DNA of 64,000 nucleotides from Pararoseomonas sp. SCSIO 73927 (GCF_037040815.1 NZ_CP146232.1:5401727-5465726); one strand, 5' to 3'. Counted from the first letter of the stretch, positions 22,018-32,901 are shown. Numbers and translations are program-made. Notes: generated from the letters alone by a model not told the origin.

Positions 22018-22845
22018 ATGACGGCCGCCCTTCTCGGCAGCGCGCCCGATCCCGACGGGCCGCGCGACCTGCCGGAGGACCTCTGCGGCCGGATCGCTTT
22101 CGTCGCGGCAACCTCGGAGGAGGCGGCGGCGGCCAGGGCGGCGCTGGTGGCGATCTACGGCGACGCCCCGCCGGAGGAGGCGGCCGTGGTGGTGGCGCTG
22201 GGGGGCGACGGCGCGATGCTGGAGACGCAGCACCGCCTGCTCGGCCGCAATCTGCCGGTCTACGGCATGAACCGCGGCAGCGTCGGCTTCCTGATGAACC
22301 CCTACCGCGAGGAGGGCCTGACGGAGCGGCTGCGCGCCGCCCAGGCCGCGCTGCTGCAGCCCCTGCGGATGCGGACGACGGGCGCCGATGGCAGCGTGGC
22401 GGAGGCGCTGGCGATCAACGAGGTTTCCCTGCTGCGGGAGACGCGGCAGGCCGCGAAGATCCGCATCCTGGTAGACGGGAAGGAGCGGATGGCGGAGCTG
22501 ATCTGCGACGGCATCCTGGTGGCCACGCCGGCGGGCAGCACGGCCTACAACCTATCCGCCCACGGGCCGATCATCCCGCTGGGGACGAACCTGCTGGCGA
22601 TGACGCCTATCTCCGCCTTCCGGCCCCGCCGCTGGCGAGGGGCGCTGCTGCCGGGCACCGCCTCAGTCGCCTTCGAGATCCTGGAGGCGGAGAAGCGGCC
22701 CGTGGCGGCGGTGGCGGACTACACGGAGGTGCGCGACATCCGCCGCGTGGAGATCTGCGAGGACGCGCGCGTGCGGCTGACCATGCTGTTTGACCCCGAC
22801 CACGGGCTGCCCGAGCGCATCCTGGCGGAGCAGTTCACGGTCTGA
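22018..22845 (+). CDS. nadK: NAD kinase
   Basis: Phosphorylates NAD to NADP. 275 residues. The diagnostic GGDG is in [14 protein letters not shown]; other family boxes are [30 protein letters not shown] and [16 protein letters not shown]. It stands alone on the plus strand and its last 11 bases overlap the 3' end of the convergent hydrolase gene. The ATG lies in a purine-poor context, so a nearby alternative start cannot be excluded. Confidence 0.96.
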   Translation: MTAALLGSAPDPDGPRDLPEDLCGRIAFVAATSEEAAAARAALVAIYGDAPPEEAAVVVALGGDGAMLETQHRLLGRNLPVYGMNRGSVGFLMNPYREEGLTERLRAAQAALLQPLRMRTTGADGSVAEALAINEVSLLRETRQAAKIRILVDGKERMAELICDGILVATPAGSTAYNLSAHGPIIPLGTNLLAMTPISAFRPRRWRGALLPGTASVAFEILEAEKRPVAAVADYTEVRDIRRVEICEDARVRLTMLFDPDHGLPERILAEQFTV

Positions 22846-23719
22846 GAAAACCTTCCAGCGTGGCCAGCACCTCCTCCGGCGCTTCCTCCGCGAGGTAGTG
22901 GCCGCTGTTCACCGGCCCGCCCTCGATCGTGCCGTCGGCGTAGTCGCGCCAGAGCTTCAGCGGCTCGTACCACTTGCCGATCTTGCCTTTCGACCCCCAG
23001 AGCACGAGCATGGGACAGCGCACCCGGACGCCCTCGGCGCGGGAGGCGCGGTCGTGCTCCAGGTCGATGCCCGTCGCGGCGCGGTAGTCCTCGCAGATGG
23101 ATTCCACCGTGCCGGGCAGGTTCAGGGCGGCGAGGTAGTCGGCCCGCGCTTCCGGGTGGAAGAACCCGTCATCCTTCGGCTCGCGGGTGGTGTGAAGGCG
23201 GAACCAGTCCTCCACGTCGCGGCGGATCAGGCGTTCCGGCAGAGGGTGCGGCTGGGCGAGCAGGAACCAGTGGTAGTAGCCGAGCGCGAAGTCCATGTCC
23301 GTGCGCTCGAAATGCGCGAGGGTGGGGACGATGTCCATGGTGCAGAGCCGCTCCACCCTGTTGCCATGGTCCAGCGCCAGGCGGTGCGCCACGCGGGCGC
23401 CGCGGTCATGGCTGACCACGCGGAAGGTGTCGTGGCCGAGCGCGGTCATCAGCGCAGCCATGTCCGCCGCCATCTCCCGCTTGCTGAAGGCGGCGCTGCC
23501 GGGAGCGACGTGGGGCTTGCCGCTGAAGCCGTAGCCGCGCAGGTCCGGCAGGACCACGGTGAAGCGCTGGGCCAGCACGGGGGCCACCTTGTGCCACATG
23601 GCGTGGGTCTGCGGGTTGCCGTGCAGCAGCAGCAGCGGCGGCCCCTCCCCCGCGCGGCGGAGGCGGAGCGTGGTGCCGTTTGCCTCCCGGGTCTCCAGCG
23701 TGAAGCCCTCGAACAACAT
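22835..23719 (-). CDS. Alpha/beta hydrolase, fluoroacetate-dehalogenase-like
   Basis: 294 residues from an ATG behind GGGAAGG. It carries the full residue set I associate with fluoroacetate dehalogenases: nucleophile Asp105 with Arg106 and Arg109 in [13 protein letters not shown], Asp129 in TMDIVPT, the halide-pocket pair His150-Trp151 in [11 protein letters not shown], Tyr212 in CEDYRAATG and catalytic His274 in [11 protein letters not shown]. The oxyanion loop is [18 protein letters not shown]. Hydrolysis of haloacetates is therefore likely; whether it cleaves C-F bonds needs assay. Epoxide hydrolase is the main alternative. It diverges from a Bug receptor gene. Confidence 0.85.
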   Translation of the reverse strand: MLFEGFTLETREANGTTLRLRRAGEGPPLLLLHGNPQTHAMWHKVAPVLAQRFTVVLPDLRGYGFSGKPHVAPGSAAFSKREMAADMAALMTALGHDTFRVVSHDRGARVAHRLALDHGNRVERLCTMDIVPTLAHFERTDMDFALGYYHWFLLAQPHPLPERLIRRDVEDWFRLHTTREPKDDGFFHPEARADYLAALNLPGTVESICEDYRAATGIDLEHDRASRAEGVRVRCPMLVLWGSKGKIGKWYEPLKLWRDYADGTIEGGPVNSGHYLAEEAPEEVLATLEGFLRP

Positions 23720-23905
23720 GCGCCCTTCCCTTCCCGGTGCGGGCGCATCCTGCGCCGGCGCGCGGCGCGCGTCAGCCCGGCCACGCGCGGGGCGCGGGCG
23801 TGCTGCCGTCAGGGCGCCGTTTCCAGCGCGGGCGATCCGTGCGATCCGTGCTGGCAATCCCCCGCGCCGCGCGGTTCACCAATCAAGGGATGGGAGGTTC
23901 CCGCC

Positions 23906-24892
23906 ATGCTCACCCGTCGTCACGCCCTGGCCCTGCCAGGCCTCATATCCATGCCCGCCGTGGCGCGCGCGCAGGGGGGCAGCCCGGACTGGACGCCGAC
24001 GCGGCCGGTCGTGCTGGTCGTTCCCTACCCCGCCGGCGGACCGACAGACGTGCTGGCGCGGATGGTGGCCGGGGAGATGGCAAAAGACCTGGGCACGCCC
24101 GTGGTGGTGGAGAACGTGGCGGGTGGCGGCGGCTCCATCGGCTCCCGTCGCGTGGCGACAGGGCCGGCGGACGGCACGCAGATTATGCTCGCCTCCAACC
24201 AGACCCACGCCACCAACATCTCCCTGCTTCCGGACGGCGGCGGCTACGATCCGGTGAAGGACTTCGTGCCCGTCGCCGGGCTGGCGGACCTGCAGCACAT
24301 CCTGGTGGTTCGCCCGGACGTGCCGGCCACCACCGTGGCGGAACTGCTGGGCCTGACGAAGGCGCGGCCGGGGGCAATCACCTGCGCCTCCACGGGCCAG
24401 GGCTCGGCCTCCCACCTCACCCTGGAGCTGTTCCGGGCCAGGACCGGGGCGGACATGGTGCATGTGCCCTACCGCGGCTCATCCCCAATGCTGAACGACC
24501 TCCTGGGCGGCCACGTGCAGGTCAGCTTCGCGACCGCCCCCACCGTGCTGACGCAGGTGCAGACGGGCAGGTTGCGCGCGCTGGCCGTGGCGTCGCCGCG
24601 CCGCTCCCCTCACCTGCCGGACTTGCCGACCCTGGCGGAAGCGGGGGTGCAGGGCGTTGAGGCGGATGCCTGGTTCGGCCTCTTCGCCCCGGCAGCCGTT
24701 CCCGCCCTGGCCCTGGCCCGGCTGCGCGCGCTCGCGCTGGCCGCCATGGCGCGGGAGCCGGTGCGCGCCCGCACCACGGAGGTGGGGATGGCGGTGAACG
24801 TCCGGGACGCTGACGCGATGGGCGCCTTCCTGAAGGAGGACATCGCCCGCTGGGCCGAGGTGATCAGGGTGGCGCAGGTGAAGCCCGAGTGA
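23906..24892 (+). CDS. Bug/TctC family tripartite tricarboxylate receptor
   Basis: 328 residues from the ATG at 23906 with GGGAGG eight bases upstream. The signal segment is HALALPGLISMPAVARAQG. Family boxes are PVVLVVPYPAGGPTDVLARM, VVVENVAGGGGSIGSRRV and HVPYRGSSPMLNDLL. It is only distantly similar to the receptor at 20852-21844. It lacks transporter partners nearby. Its divergence from the dehalogenase-like gene raises the possibility that it binds a related carboxylate. Confidence 0.93.
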   Translation: MLTRRHALALPGLISMPAVARAQGGSPDWTPTRPVVLVVPYPAGGPTDVLARMVAGEMAKDLGTPVVVENVAGGGGSIGSRRVATGPADGTQIMLASNQTHATNISLLPDGGGYDPVKDFVPVAGLADLQHILVVRPDVPATTVAELLGLTKARPGAITCASTGQGSASHLTLELFRARTGADMVHVPYRGSSPMLNDLLGGHVQVSFATAPTVLTQVQTGRLRALAVASPRRSPHLPDLPTLAEAGVQGVEADAWFGLFAPAAVPALALARLRALALAAMAREPVRARTTEVGMAVNVRDADAMGAFLKEDIARWAEVIRVAQVKPE

Positions 24893-24905
24893 CGGGCCTG
24901 CCGGA

Positions 24906-25103
24906 CTAGCCCCTTCGGTCGGGCGGTGGTGGCGAAGCATCGCGGCCCGCCCCGGCCCTCGCCATCAACCCCGTGACAAGAGCCGCCACGAGCGCGACGG
25001 CGGCCACGGCCAGCAGCGCGACGGAGAAGCCGAATTGCAGCACCCTCGCCAGAAGGGCGAGGAGTGCGAAGAGGACGGCGAGGCCGAGGGCCCAGCGCAT
25101 CAT
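24906..25103 (-). CDS. Small two-segment membrane protein, function unknown
   Basis: 65 residues. AAGGA lies upstream of the ATG. Two hydrophobic segments are visible (LGLAVLFALLALLARVL and VALLAVAAVALVAALVTG), with a charged Pro-rich tail (ASPPPPDRRG). It converges with the Bug receptor gene at 14 bases. No family recognised. Confidence 0.5.
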   Translation of the reverse strand: MMRWALGLAVLFALLALLARVLQFGFSVALLAVAAVALVAALVTGLMARAGAGRDASPPPPDRRG

Positions 25104-25160
25104 GGCGGTTGTCCTTCCCGATCCTCCCTCGAACGGCGCCGCGGGCCGGTCGTTTCCGCG

Positions 25161-25643
25161 CTACTCCGCCCGGAAGGACCTGAGGTCCGGCTTTAAGGCC
25201 AGGACGGCCTCGGCCAGCGGTGCCGGCCAGGGGGCGCCGCGGGTGGGAACGGTAAGGCTGGCGGAGCCCTCGTCTAGCAGCAGCAGGTAGAAGCGTTCCG
25301 TCCGGCTGTCGTAGCCGAGGAACAGTCCGGCCTCCGCGCAGTCACCACCGTCGCAGGTCCAGCCAAAGACGTAGCGGTCCTCCGCGACCCGCAGCGCGCC
25401 CGGGTCCTCGGCCCGGAGGTGGCGCAGGATGTAGGTCTGCCGACCGCGCGCGACGGAGCGGAAGCCGATGGAGACGTCCGGGTGCGCGGCCAGATCCGCC
25501 ACGGGCCGCCCGGCCAGGGTGAGCGGCGAGGGTTCCGGCACCGGCTGAGAGGCGGCAGGGGCCGCCAGCAGACCGGCCAAAAGCAGAAGGGCGAGTGGTC
25601 GCCCACCCGCCCTTCGCAGAACCTTGCGGAGAGGCGAATTCAC
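25161..25643 (-). CDS. Exported hypothetical protein coupled to rplQ
   Basis: 160 residues from a GTG that overlaps the rplQ stop codon (GTGA), so translation is probably coupled to the ribosomal operon. A signal peptide is clear ([18 protein letters not shown]). The mature part has a Cys pair in [12 protein letters not shown] and a Tyr/Leu-rich strand ([10 protein letters not shown]). I do not recognise the family. A periplasmic or outer-membrane-associated role is inferred from the signal only. Confidence 0.65.
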   Translation of the reverse strand: MNSPLRKVLRRAGGRPLALLLLAGLLAAPAASQPVPEPSPLTLAGRPVADLAAHPDVSIGFRSVARGRQTYILRHLRAEDPGALRVAEDRYVFGWTCDGGDCAEAGLFLGYDSRTERFYLLLLDEGSASLTVPTRGAPWPAPLAEAVLALKPDLRSFRAE

Positions 25644-26062
25644 GCCTCGGCCGCTTCCTCGACCACCTCGGGCTTCGGACCGCTGTCCAGGCCCTTGGCG
25701 GCCACGTCGCGCTCGACGAGCTCGATCACCGCCATCTGGGCGGCATCGCCGTAGCGGATGCCGGCGCGCAGCACGCGGGTATAGCCGCCGTTGCGGGCGG
25801 AGTAGCGCGGCGCGAGCGTGTCGAACAGCTTGCGGACCACGGCCGCGTCGCGGATCTGCGCGGCCGCCTGGCGGCGGGCGTGCAGGTCGCCGCGCTTGCC
25901 GAGGGTGATGATGCGCTCCACGTAGGGGCGCAGCTCCTTGGCCTTCGGCAGCGTGGTCGTGATCTGCTCGTGCTTGAGCAGGCTGGTCGCCATGTTCCGG
26001 AACATGGAGATCCGGTGGGAGGAGGTAACGCCGAGCTTCCGGCCCGAGACCCCGTGACGCAT
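25640..26062 (-). CDS. rplQ: 50S ribosomal protein L17
   Basis: 140 residues, starting [20 protein letters not shown] as expected for L17. The RNA-binding core ([19 protein letters not shown]) is followed by the conserved [19 protein letters not shown]. An acidic Glu/Ala tail extends the C-terminus, as in other alphaproteobacteria. It is the last ribosomal gene of the alpha operon, 25 bases after rpoA. Confidence 0.98.
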   Translation of the reverse strand: MRHGVSGRKLGVTSSHRISMFRNMATSLLKHEQITTTLPKAKELRPYVERIITLGKRGDLHARRQAAAQIRDAAVVRKLFDTLAPRYSARNGGYTRVLRAGIRYGDAAQMAVIELVERDVAAKGLDSGPKPEVVEEAAEA

Positions 26063-26087
26063 TGACTTAGTCCTTTTCTCGGCCGCT

Positions 26088-27113
26088 CTAGAAGGGCTCG
26101 TCGACCTTGCGGGCCAGGTCCTCGATGTTCTCGGGCGGCCAGCCCGGGACGTTCATGCCGAGCTGCAGCCCCATGGAGGTGAGGACCTCCTTGATCTCGT
26201 TGAGAGACTTGCGGCCGAAGTTCGGGGTGCGCAGCATCTCCTGCTCGGACTTCTGAACGAGATCGCCGATGTAGACGATGTTGTCGTTCTTCAGGCAGTT
26301 CGCCGAGCGGACGGAGAGCTCGAGCTCGTCCACCTTGCGGAGCAGGTTGCGGTTGAACGGCAGGTCGTCCTCGACCTCGGCGGGGCGCGCCTCGCGCGGC
26401 TCGTCGAAGTTGATGAAGAGCTGCAGCTGGTCCTGCAGGATGCGCGCGGCGAGCGCCACGGCGTCATCCGGCGTGACCGTGCCGTCGGTCTCCACGTTCA
26501 GCACCAGCTTGTCGTAGTCCGTGCGCTGGCCGACGCGGGTCGGCTCGACGCGGTAGGCCACGCGGCGCACCGGGGAGTAGATGGCGTCCACGGGGATCAG
26601 GCCGATCGGCGCGTCCTCGGGGCGGTTCTCGGAGGCGGGGACATAGCCCTTGCCGGTGGAGACGGTGAGCTCGGCGTTCAGCCGCGCGCCGTCGTCCAGC
26701 GTGCAGATCACCATCTCCGGGTTGGCGATCTCGATATCGCCCGTCACCTGGATCTGGCCGGCCGTCACCTCGCCCGGGCCGGTCGCGGTCAGGGAGAGGC
26801 GCTTGGAGCCCTCGCCCTGCATGCGGATGGCCAGGCGCTTGATGTTCAGCACAATGTCCGTCACGTCCTCGCGGACGCCCGGGAGCGAGCTGAACTCGTG
26901 CAGCGCGCCGTCGATCTGCACCGCCGTCACCGCCGCGCCCTGAAGGGACGACAGCAGGATGCGACGCAGCGCGTTACCGAGGGTCATGCCGAAGCCGCGC
27001 TCCAGCGGCTCCGCGACGATGGTCGCGGAACGGGAGGGGTCGTTGCCCCCCTCCACGTCCAGACGCTCGGGCTTGATGAGGGAACGCCAGTTGCGATCCA
27101 TCGCGCCACTCAT
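26088..27113 (-). CDS. rpoA: RNA polymerase alpha subunit
   Basis: 341 residues. The N-terminal dimerisation domain has [20 protein letters not shown], and the C-terminal domain ([20 protein letters not shown], then [17 protein letters not shown]) binds UP elements and activators. An ATG four residues later (27101) is possible, but GGGGGA upstream favours 27113. Placed after rpsK as usual. Confidence 0.98.
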   Translation of the reverse strand: MSGAMDRNWRSLIKPERLDVEGGNDPSRSATIVAEPLERGFGMTLGNALRRILLSSLQGAAVTAVQIDGALHEFSSLPGVREDVTDIVLNIKRLAIRMQGEGSKRLSLTATGPGEVTAGQIQVTGDIEIANPEMVICTLDDGARLNAELTVSTGKGYVPASENRPEDAPIGLIPVDAIYSPVRRVAYRVEPTRVGQRTDYDKLVLNVETDGTVTPDDAVALAARILQDQLQLFINFDEPREARPAEVEDDLPFNRNLLRKVDELELSVRSANCLKNDNIVYIGDLVQKSEQEMLRTPNFGRKSLNEIKEVLTSMGLQLGMNVPGWPPENIEDLARKVDEPF

Positions 27114-27128
27114 GGTGGTGTGTCCCCC

Positions 27129-27524
27129 TTAGACGCGGCGCCGCTTGCGGGGGCGGCAGCCATTGTGCGGGATCGGCGTCACGTCCTTGATCGCGGTGAC
27201 GTAGAAGCCGACGGCCTGCAGGGCGCGAAGCGCGCTCTCGCGGCCCGAGCCGGGGCCGGAGACCATGATCTCCAGCGTTTCCATGCCGTGCTCGCGCGCC
27301 TTCTTGCCCGCGTCCTCCGCCGCCACCTGGGCCGCGTAGGGGGTGGACTTGCGGCTGCCCTTGAAGCCCTGGGAGCCGGAGGACGACCAGGCGATCGCGT
27401 TGCCCTGGCTGTCCGTGATCGTGACGATCGTGTTGTTGAAGGAGGCGAGCACGTGGGCCACGCCGGAAGAGATGTTCTTCCGCTCCTTCTTGCGGGGACG
27501 GTTCCCGCTCGGCTGACGCGCCAT
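27129..27524 (-). CDS. rpsK: 30S ribosomal protein S11
   Basis: 131 residues. The S11 core is seen in [18 protein letters not shown] and [18 protein letters not shown], ending in [12 protein letters not shown]. Lines the platform near the 3' end of 16S rRNA and the Shine-Dalgarno helix. The ATG directly abuts the rpsM stop codon. Confidence 0.98.
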   Translation of the reverse strand: MARQPSGNRPRKKERKNISSGVAHVLASFNNTIVTITDSQGNAIAWSSSGSQGFKGSRKSTPYAAQVAAEDAGKKAREHGMETLEIMVSGPGSGRESALRALQAVGFYVTAIKDVTPIPHNGCRPRKRRRV

Positions 27525-27902
27525 TTACTTCGTCACCTTCTTCTTGCCGGCGATCGCGACGGCCTTGCCCTTGCGGGTGCGCGCGTTCGTGTGCGTGCGC
27601 TGGCCGCGCACCGGCAGGCCGCGGCGGTGGCGCAGGCCGCGGTAGCAGGCCATGTCCATAAGCCGCTTGATGTTCATCGCCACCTCGCGGCGGAGGTCAC
27701 CCTCCACGCGGTAGTCGCGGTCCATCATCTCGCGCAGGCGGAGCAGCTCATCCTCGGAGAGCTGGTTCACGCGGCGCTCCTCGGGGATGCCGAGCTTCTC
27801 GCAGATGTCGGCCGCGTTCTTGGGGCCGATGCCGAAGATGTAGCGCAGCGAGATATGCACGCGCTTGTTGTCGGGGATGTTCACGCCGGCGATGCGCGCC
27901 AC
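27525..27902 (-). CDS. rpsM: 30S ribosomal protein S13
   Basis: 125 residues from a GTG at 27902 with AGGAGAG upstream; the in-frame extension to 28025 has no S13 sequence. The start [14 protein letters not shown] and the basic tail ([18 protein letters not shown]) are diagnostic. S13 contacts the P-site tRNA and the L5 bridge. The 171-base gap to adk holds an inverted repeat (GACCCGG at 27967, CCGGGTC at 27989) that may be a leader structure. Confidence 0.97.
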   Translation of the reverse strand: MARIAGVNIPDNKRVHISLRYIFGIGPKNAADICEKLGIPEERRVNQLSEDELLRLREMMDRDYRVEGDLRREVAMNIKRLMDMACYRGLRHRRGLPVRGQRTHTNARTRKGKAVAIAGKKKVTK

Positions 27903-28073
27903 GTTGCTCTCCTGGAACCCAGGGTTCCGTTCGGGCCGGGCGGGAACCGTCCGGCGAGGTGATCCTGACCCGGGCACCGCGGAGGCGACCGGGTCAACGA
28001 CGAGTCCTGGACGGAAGCCGTCCATGCAAGCGGAATGGCGGCAGGGTTTGGCCCGGCCGCGAAGAACGGCGAT

Positions 28074-28757
28074 TTACGGGCTGGTGCCCCGGGAGTCAAG
28101 CCTGGATTCGGCCCCGTCGAGGATGGCCTCGATCTGGCCGGCAACCGTGGCCATCTCCGCCATCCCGTCCACGTGCTTCAGCTTTCCCTGCGCCGCGTAG
28201 TAGGGCAGCAGCGGCGCGGTGGAGCGGTGGTAGGCCTCCAGCCGGGCCGCCACGGTCTCTGCCTTGTCGTCCGCCCGACGCGTGAAGTCGTGGCTGCCGC
28301 AGACGTCGCAGATGCCCGGGACCTGGGTGGGCTTGAACCGGTCGTGGTAGCCCGTGCCGCAGGAGGAGCAGGTGAATCGGCCGGCGATCCGCTCGACCAG
28401 CGCCCCGTCATCGACCTTCAGCTCGATCACGTGATTCAGCGCCAGTCCCATCTCGGCCAGCATTACGTCCAGCGCCTCGGCCTGGGGCACGGTGCGGGGA
28501 AAGCCGTCCAGGATGAAGCCGGCCGCGCAGTCCGGCTTCTGCACGCGGATGGCCAGCATGGCGGTGATGATGGCGTCGGGCACCAGGTCGCCCCGCTCCA
28601 TGATCGCCTTCGCCTCGTTCCCGATGGCGGAGCCCGACCGCACCTCGGCCCGCAGCATGTCCCCGGTGGAGATCTGGGCGATCCCGTGCCGGTCCTGCAG
28701 CATCTTCGCCTGGGTCCCCTTCCCCGCTCCCGGCGGGCCCAGAAGGATCAGGTTCAT
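28074..28757 (-). CDS. adk: Adenylate kinase
   Basis: Interconverts AMP, ATP and ADP. 227 residues, long-LID form. The P-loop is [13 protein letters not shown], the AMP-binding region [11 protein letters not shown] and the GFPRT box [13 protein letters not shown]. The LID carries a four-Cys zinc site ([14 protein letters not shown], then [11 protein letters not shown]), more typical of Gram-positive and some alphaproteobacterial enzymes. Its ATG overlaps the secY stop by four bases. Confidence 0.97.
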   Translation of the reverse strand: MNLILLGPPGAGKGTQAKMLQDRHGIAQISTGDMLRAEVRSGSAIGNEAKAIMERGDLVPDAIITAMLAIRVQKPDCAAGFILDGFPRTVPQAEALDVMLAEMGLALNHVIELKVDDGALVERIAGRFTCSSCGTGYHDRFKPTQVPGICDVCGSHDFTRRADDKAETVAARLEAYHRSTAPLLPYYAAQGKLKHVDGMAEMATVAGQIEAILDGAESRLDSRGTSP

Positions 28758-30142
28758 CGCCGGGGGCTCCCTCCGCGCGGGGTGACGGGGGCGGGGCCGG
28801 CACCGCGGCCGCCCACCCGGGCCTTGCGAATCAGGCCCTCGTACTGGTGCGCGAAAAGATGGGACTGCACCTGGGCCACCGTGTCCATGGTGACGGAGAC
28901 GATGATCAGGAGCGAGGTGCCGCCGAAGTAGAAGGGCACCCCGTACTGGCTGATCAGGAACTCCGGGATGAGGCAGACGATGCAGAGATAGACGGCGCCC
29001 ACCAGGGTCAGGCGCGTCAGCACCCGGTCGAAGTACTCCGCCGTCGCCGCGCCGGGGCGGATGCCCGGCACGAAGCCGCCATACTTCTTCAGGTTGTCAG
29101 CGGTCTCCACGGGGTTGAAGACCACGGCCGTGTAGAAGAAGGCGAAGAAGATGATGAGGGCGACGTAGAGGCCCATGTAGAGCGGCTGCCCATGCGCCAG
29201 CAGCGCCGCCGTGCGCGTCAGCCAGTTCTCCTCGCCCTGAGTGGCGGAGAAGCCGGAGAAGGTGGCGGGCAGCAGGAGGAGCGAAGATGCGAAGATCGGC
29301 GGGATCACGCCGGCCGTGTTCAGCTTCAACGGCAGGTGCGTGGAATCCCCGCCGAACATGCGGTTGCCAACCTGGCGCTTCGGGTACTGGATGGGGATCT
29401 TCCGCTGCGCCCGCTCAATGAAGACGACGAAGGCGATCACGGCCAAGGCCATGACGAGGAAGAAAAGGATGAAGAAGGGCGAGAGCGCCCCGGTCCGCCC
29501 CAGTTCCAGCGTCGAGACAAGGGCGTGCGGCAGGTTCGCCACAATGCCCGCGAAGATGATGAGCGAGATACCGTTGCCGACGCCGCGGGCGGTGATCTGC
29601 TCGCCCAGCCACATCAGGAACATCGTGCCGCCCACCAGGGTAGTGACGCAGGAAATGCGGAAGAACCAGCCGGGATCGAGCACCGCCAGCCCGAACTGCC
29701 CGCGCATCCCCTCAAGCCCGACCGCGATTCCATAGGCCTGGAAGAACGCGATAAGCACAGTGAGGTAGCGGGTGTACTGGTTCAGCCGCTTCCGCCCGGC
29801 CTCGCCCTCCTTCTTGAGAGCCTCCCAGGCAGGGATGGCGGCCGACATCAGCTGCACGATGATGGAGGCGGAGATGTAGGGCATGATGTTCAGGGCGAAG
29901 ACGGTCATCCGCCCGAGAGCACCGCCCGTGAACATGTCGAACATGCCGAGGATGCCGCCGCCGTGCTGGTTCAGGATCTCGGCCATCACGGCCGCATCCA
30001 CGCCCGGCACGGGGATGTAGGTGCCCAGGCGGTACACGATCAGCGCACCCAGGGTGAACCACAGCCGCTTCTTCAGCTCGGTCGCGCGCGATAGCACGCC
30101 GAGGTTCAGATTGGCCGCGAGCTGCTCGGCGGCGGACGCCAT
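28754..30142 (-). CDS. secY: Preprotein translocase subunit SecY
   Basis: Channel subunit of the Sec translocon, 462 residues with ten predicted membrane segments. The N-terminus ([20 protein letters not shown]) and plug ([20 protein letters not shown]) match the family. The cytosolic ribosome/SecA-binding loops show [20 protein letters not shown] and the C-terminal [15 protein letters not shown]. Start chosen at ATG 30142 behind GAGGG; upstream in-frame sequence is not SecY-like. Confidence 0.98.
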   Translation of the reverse strand: MASAAEQLAANLNLGVLSRATELKKRLWFTLGALIVYRLGTYIPVPGVDAAVMAEILNQHGGGILGMFDMFTGGALGRMTVFALNIMPYISASIIVQLMSAAIPAWEALKKEGEAGRKRLNQYTRYLTVLIAFFQAYGIAVGLEGMRGQFGLAVLDPGWFFRISCVTTLVGGTMFLMWLGEQITARGVGNGISLIIFAGIVANLPHALVSTLELGRTGALSPFFILFFLVMALAVIAFVVFIERAQRKIPIQYPKRQVGNRMFGGDSTHLPLKLNTAGVIPPIFASSLLLLPATFSGFSATQGEENWLTRTAALLAHGQPLYMGLYVALIIFFAFFYTAVVFNPVETADNLKKYGGFVPGIRPGAATAEYFDRVLTRLTLVGAVYLCIVCLIPEFLISQYGVPFYFGGTSLLIIVSVTMDTVAQVQSHLFAHQYEGLIRKARVGGRGAGPAPVTPRGGSPRR

Positions 30143-30241
30143 GGGATCGACCCTCTTTCTCACGACTGCGGCGCCGAGGGAGAGCCCGCGGCGCCGCAGC
30201 ACATTACAGCAGAATCAGCTTGGGGTGAGCCAAGGCCGCAA

Positions 30242-30736
30242 TCAAGCGGCCGGGGCTTCCTCGGCAGCGGCCTGGACGCGCACCGTGATGGTGCCGCCGG
30301 CGGCCTGGACCGCCGCGATCGCCGCCTCGGAGGCGCCGGCCAGCGACAGGGTCACGGCGCGCTTGATCTCGCCCTTAGCCAGCAGGCGGACGCCCGCCTT
30401 CTTGCCCACGCGGACCAGTCCGGCCGCCTCGAGCGCCGCCTCGTCCAGCGTGCCCTCTGCGGAGAGCTTGCCGTCCTCGATCGCCTTGTCGAGCGTCCCG
30501 AGGTTGATGACCGCGTACTCCTTGCGGAACAGATTGTGGAAGCCGCGCTTGGGCAGGCGGCGGTACAGCGGAAGCTGACCACCCTCAAAGCCGTTGAGCG
30601 ACACGCCGGTCCGGGCCTTCTGGCCCTTCACGCCGCGACCACCGGTCTTGCCCTTGCCGGAGCCGATGCCCCGGCCGATGCGCTTGAACTTCGGGCGGGC
30701 GCCCTCGTTGTCGCGCAGTTCGTTCAGCTTCGGCAT
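30242..30736 (-). CDS. rplO: 50S ribosomal protein L15
   Basis: 164 residues. The L15 N-terminus ([20 protein letters not shown]) and [20 protein letters not shown] are diagnostic. A short Ala/Glu tail is present. It sits three bases after rpmD, in the standard spc order. Confidence 0.98.
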   Translation of the reverse strand: MPKLNELRDNEGARPKFKRIGRGIGSGKGKTGGRGVKGQKARTGVSLNGFEGGQLPLYRRLPKRGFHNLFRKEYAVINLGTLDKAIEDGKLSAEGTLDEAALEAAGLVRVGKKAGVRLLAKGEIKRAVTLSLAGASEAAIAAVQAAGGTITVRVQAAAEEAPAA

Positions 30737-30739
30737 GGT

Positions 30740-30928
30740 TCAGCCCACCTTGATCAGGTGCGCGACCTTGCGGATCATCCCCTGCACGGCAGGGGTGTCC
30801 TCAAGCTCGCGGGACCGATGCATCTTGTTCAGCCCGAGCCCGATCAGCGTCTCGCGCTGGCCGGGCTTGCGGCCGATCGGCGACCCGATCTGGGTCACCT
30901 TCACGGTCTTCTTCGTCGTCTCAGACAC
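30740..30928 (-). CDS. rpmD: 50S ribosomal protein L30
   Basis: 62 residues from a GTG at 30928 with GGAGG upstream, overlapping the end of rpsE by eight bases. The core [19 protein letters not shown] and [16 protein letters not shown] are L30. Too short to be obvious without its neighbours, but the context makes it secure. Confidence 0.95.
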   Translation of the reverse strand: MSETTKKTVKVTQIGSPIGRKPGQRETLIGLGLNKMHRSRELEDTPAVQGMIRKVAHLIKVG

Positions 30929-31568
30929 CTGCGGCCTCCGTCGCCGGCTCCGCACCGCCGCGGGGCGGGTTGGGGAGCAGGTCGGCCACCTTCTTGCCGC
31001 GGCGAGCCGCGACCGCCCGGGGGGAGGTGCAGCGGGCCAGGCCGGCGAAGGTCGCCTTGACCATGTTGTGCGGGTTCGTGGTGCCCGTGCACTTCGCGAC
31101 GACGTCGCCCATGCCAAGGACCTCGAAGACGGCGCGCATCGGGCCGCCGGCGATGATGCCCGTGCCGGCCGGGGCCGCGCGCAGGATCACGCGGCCGGCG
31201 CCGAACTCGCCGATCACGTCGTGGTGCAGGGTCCGGCCCTCGCGCATGGGCACGCGGATCAGGCCGCGCTTGGCCCGCTCCGTCGCCTTGCGGATCGCCT
31301 CCGGCACCTCGCGCGCCTTGCCGGCGCCCCAGCCGACCCGGCCCTTCTCGTCGCCCACGACCACGAGGGCCGCGAAGGAGAAGCGCCGGCCGCCCTTCAC
31401 GACCTTGGCGACGCGGTTGATGGTGACGAGCTTGTCCTTGAACTCGTCCTGCTCGCGATCCTGCCGCTGCTCGCGGTTGTCGTCGCGACGGCGGCCGCGG
31501 CGGCGATCGCCGCCCTCGCCGCCCTCGCCGCCGGTGCGCGGGGCGCCCGAACGGGGTGCGTATGCCAT
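30921..31568 (-). CDS. rpsE: 30S ribosomal protein S5
   Basis: 215 residues, long because of an Arg/Asp-rich N-terminal extension ([20 protein letters not shown]). The S5 core shows [20 protein letters not shown] and VRILRA-like [19 protein letters not shown]5 guards translational fidelity. The C-terminus also has an extra Pro/Glu tail. The gene overlaps rpmD. Confidence 0.98.
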   Translation of the reverse strand: MAYAPRSGAPRTGGEGGEGGDRRRGRRRDDNREQRQDREQDEFKDKLVTINRVAKVVKGGRRFSFAALVVVGDEKGRVGWGAGKAREVPEAIRKATERAKRGLIRVPMREGRTLHHDVIGEFGAGRVILRAAPAGTGIIAGGPMRAVFEVLGMGDVVAKCTGTTNPHNMVKATFAGLARCTSPRAVAARRGKKVADLLPNPPRGGAEPATEAAGV

Positions 31569-31579
31569 TTATCCGCTCC

Positions 31580-31942
31580 TCAGAACGACAGCCCGCCCTC
31601 GCGGGCGCCGTCCGCCAGGGCCTTGACCCGGCCGTGGTAGAGATAGGGACCGCGGTCGAAGACCACCTCGGTCACGCCGGCGGCGAGAGCGCGCTCCGCC
31701 ACCAGCTTGCCGATCGCCGTCGCCGCGTCGATGTCCGCGCCCGTATTGCCGGCCTCGCGCACCGTCTTCTCCAGGGTGGAGGCGGCGGCGAGGGTACGGC
31801 CCTGCACGTCGTCGATCACCTGGGCGTAGATGTGCCGGCCGGAACGGTGGACGGAGAGGCGCACGCGCCCCGCGCCCTTCAGCTTGATCTGATAGCGCGT
31901 GCGCGAGCGCCGGCGCTGGGTCAGTGCGAGCTTGTTCGACAT
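31580..31942 (-). CDS. rplR: 50S ribosomal protein L18
   Basis: 120 residues. [20 protein letters not shown] and the C-terminal [20 protein letters not shown] are L18, which binds 5S rRNA. Its ATG overlaps the rplF stop (TAATG). Confidence 0.98.
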   Translation of the reverse strand: MSNKLALTQRRRSRTRYQIKLKGAGRVRLSVHRSGRHIYAQVIDDVQGRTLAAASTLEKTVREAGNTGADIDAATAIGKLVAERALAAGVTEVVFDRGPYLYHGRVKALADGAREGGLSF

Positions 31943-32475
31943 TACTTCTTCTTACCCTCCTTCCGGAGGATGGTCTCGTTATCGTACCGGATGCCCTTGC
32001 CCTTGTAGGGCTCGGGGCCGCGATACGCCCGGATCTCCGCCGCAACCTGGCCGACGCGCTGCTTGTCGGCCCCCTCGACCTTGATCGCCGTGGGGCGCTC
32101 GGTCGTGATCTTGATGCCCTCGGGGATCGGGTAGCGAATCTCGTGGCTGTAGCCGAGGCTCAGCACGAGGTCCTTGCCCTGGATCGCGGCGCGGTAACCC
32201 GTGCCGGTGATCTCCATGGACTTGGAGAAGCCGGTCGAAACGCCGGTCACCATCCCGTTGATGAGGGAGCGCGTGGTGCCCCACATCGTGCGGGCGGCGC
32301 GGTCCTCGCCCCGGGGGGCGACGGCCACTTCGCCGTTCTCGATCGTGACGTCGACCTTGTCGGTCAGCGGCAGGCGCAGCTCGCCGAGCTTGCCCTTCGC
32401 GACGACGACGCCGTTGTCGATGGTGAGGGTGACGCCGGAGGGCACCTTCACCGGATACTTGCCTACGCGAGACAT
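31942..32475 (-). CDS. rplF: 50S ribosomal protein L6
   Basis: 177 residues from the ATG at 32475. [20 protein letters not shown] is the L6 start, followed by the [15 protein letters not shown] region and the conserved [16 protein letters not shown]. Sits near the peptidyl transferase stalk base. Confidence 0.98.
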   Translation of the reverse strand: MSRVGKYPVKVPSGVTLTIDNGVVVAKGKLGELRLPLTDKVDVTIENGEVAVAPRGEDRAARTMWGTTRSLINGMVTGVSTGFSKSMEITGTGYRAAIQGKDLVLSLGYSHEIRYPIPEGIKITTERPTAIKVEGADKQRVGQVAAEIRAYRGPEPYKGKGIRYDNETILRKEGKKK

Positions 32476-32491
32476 GTTCCCCTGCCCTCCG

Positions 32492-32890
32492 TCAGAACAC
32501 GCGGCAGAGGACCTCGCCGCCGACATTGGCGGCGCGGGCCTCGAGGTCGCTCATCACGCCACGCGGCGTGGAGAGGATGGAGATGCCGAGCCCGTTATAG
32601 AACTTCGGCAGCTCCTTGATCTTGGAGTAAACCCGGCGGCCCGGCTTGGAGACGCGGGTGATCTCCTTGATGGCGGGCTCGCCCTCGGAATACTTCAGCT
32701 CGATGTCGAGCACCTTGATGCCCGGACGGAGCTCCTCGCCGCGGAAGCCACGGATGTAGCCCTCGCGCTTCAGAACCTCGAGCACGTCGGAGCGCAGACG
32801 GGAGGCGGGGGAAACCACACGGGCCTGGCGCGCGCGCTGGCCGTTGCGGATGCGGGTGAGCATGTCACCCAGCGGATCGGAGAGCTGCAT
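32492..32890 (-). CDS. rpsH: 30S ribosomal protein S8
   Basis: 132 residues. [20 protein letters not shown] and the C-terminal [20 protein letters not shown] are typical of S8, a primary 16S rRNA binder and, in E. coli, the spc operon repressor. Lies between rplF and rpsN. Confidence 0.98.
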   Translation of the reverse strand: MQLSDPLGDMLTRIRNGQRARQARVVSPASRLRSDVLEVLKREGYIRGFRGEELRPGIKVLDIELKYSEGEPAIKEITRVSKPGRRVYSKIKELPKFYNGLGISILSTPRGVMSDLEARAANVGGEVLCRVF

Positions 32891-32901
32891 GGCCCCTTAC
32901 C

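Noticed and set aside
27903..28073. Promoter for rpsM (TTGACC on the minus strand)
   Set aside because: A -35-like TTGACC is present but no -10 at 16-18 bases; the GACCCGG/CCGGGTC repeat overlaps it. Insufficient to call.
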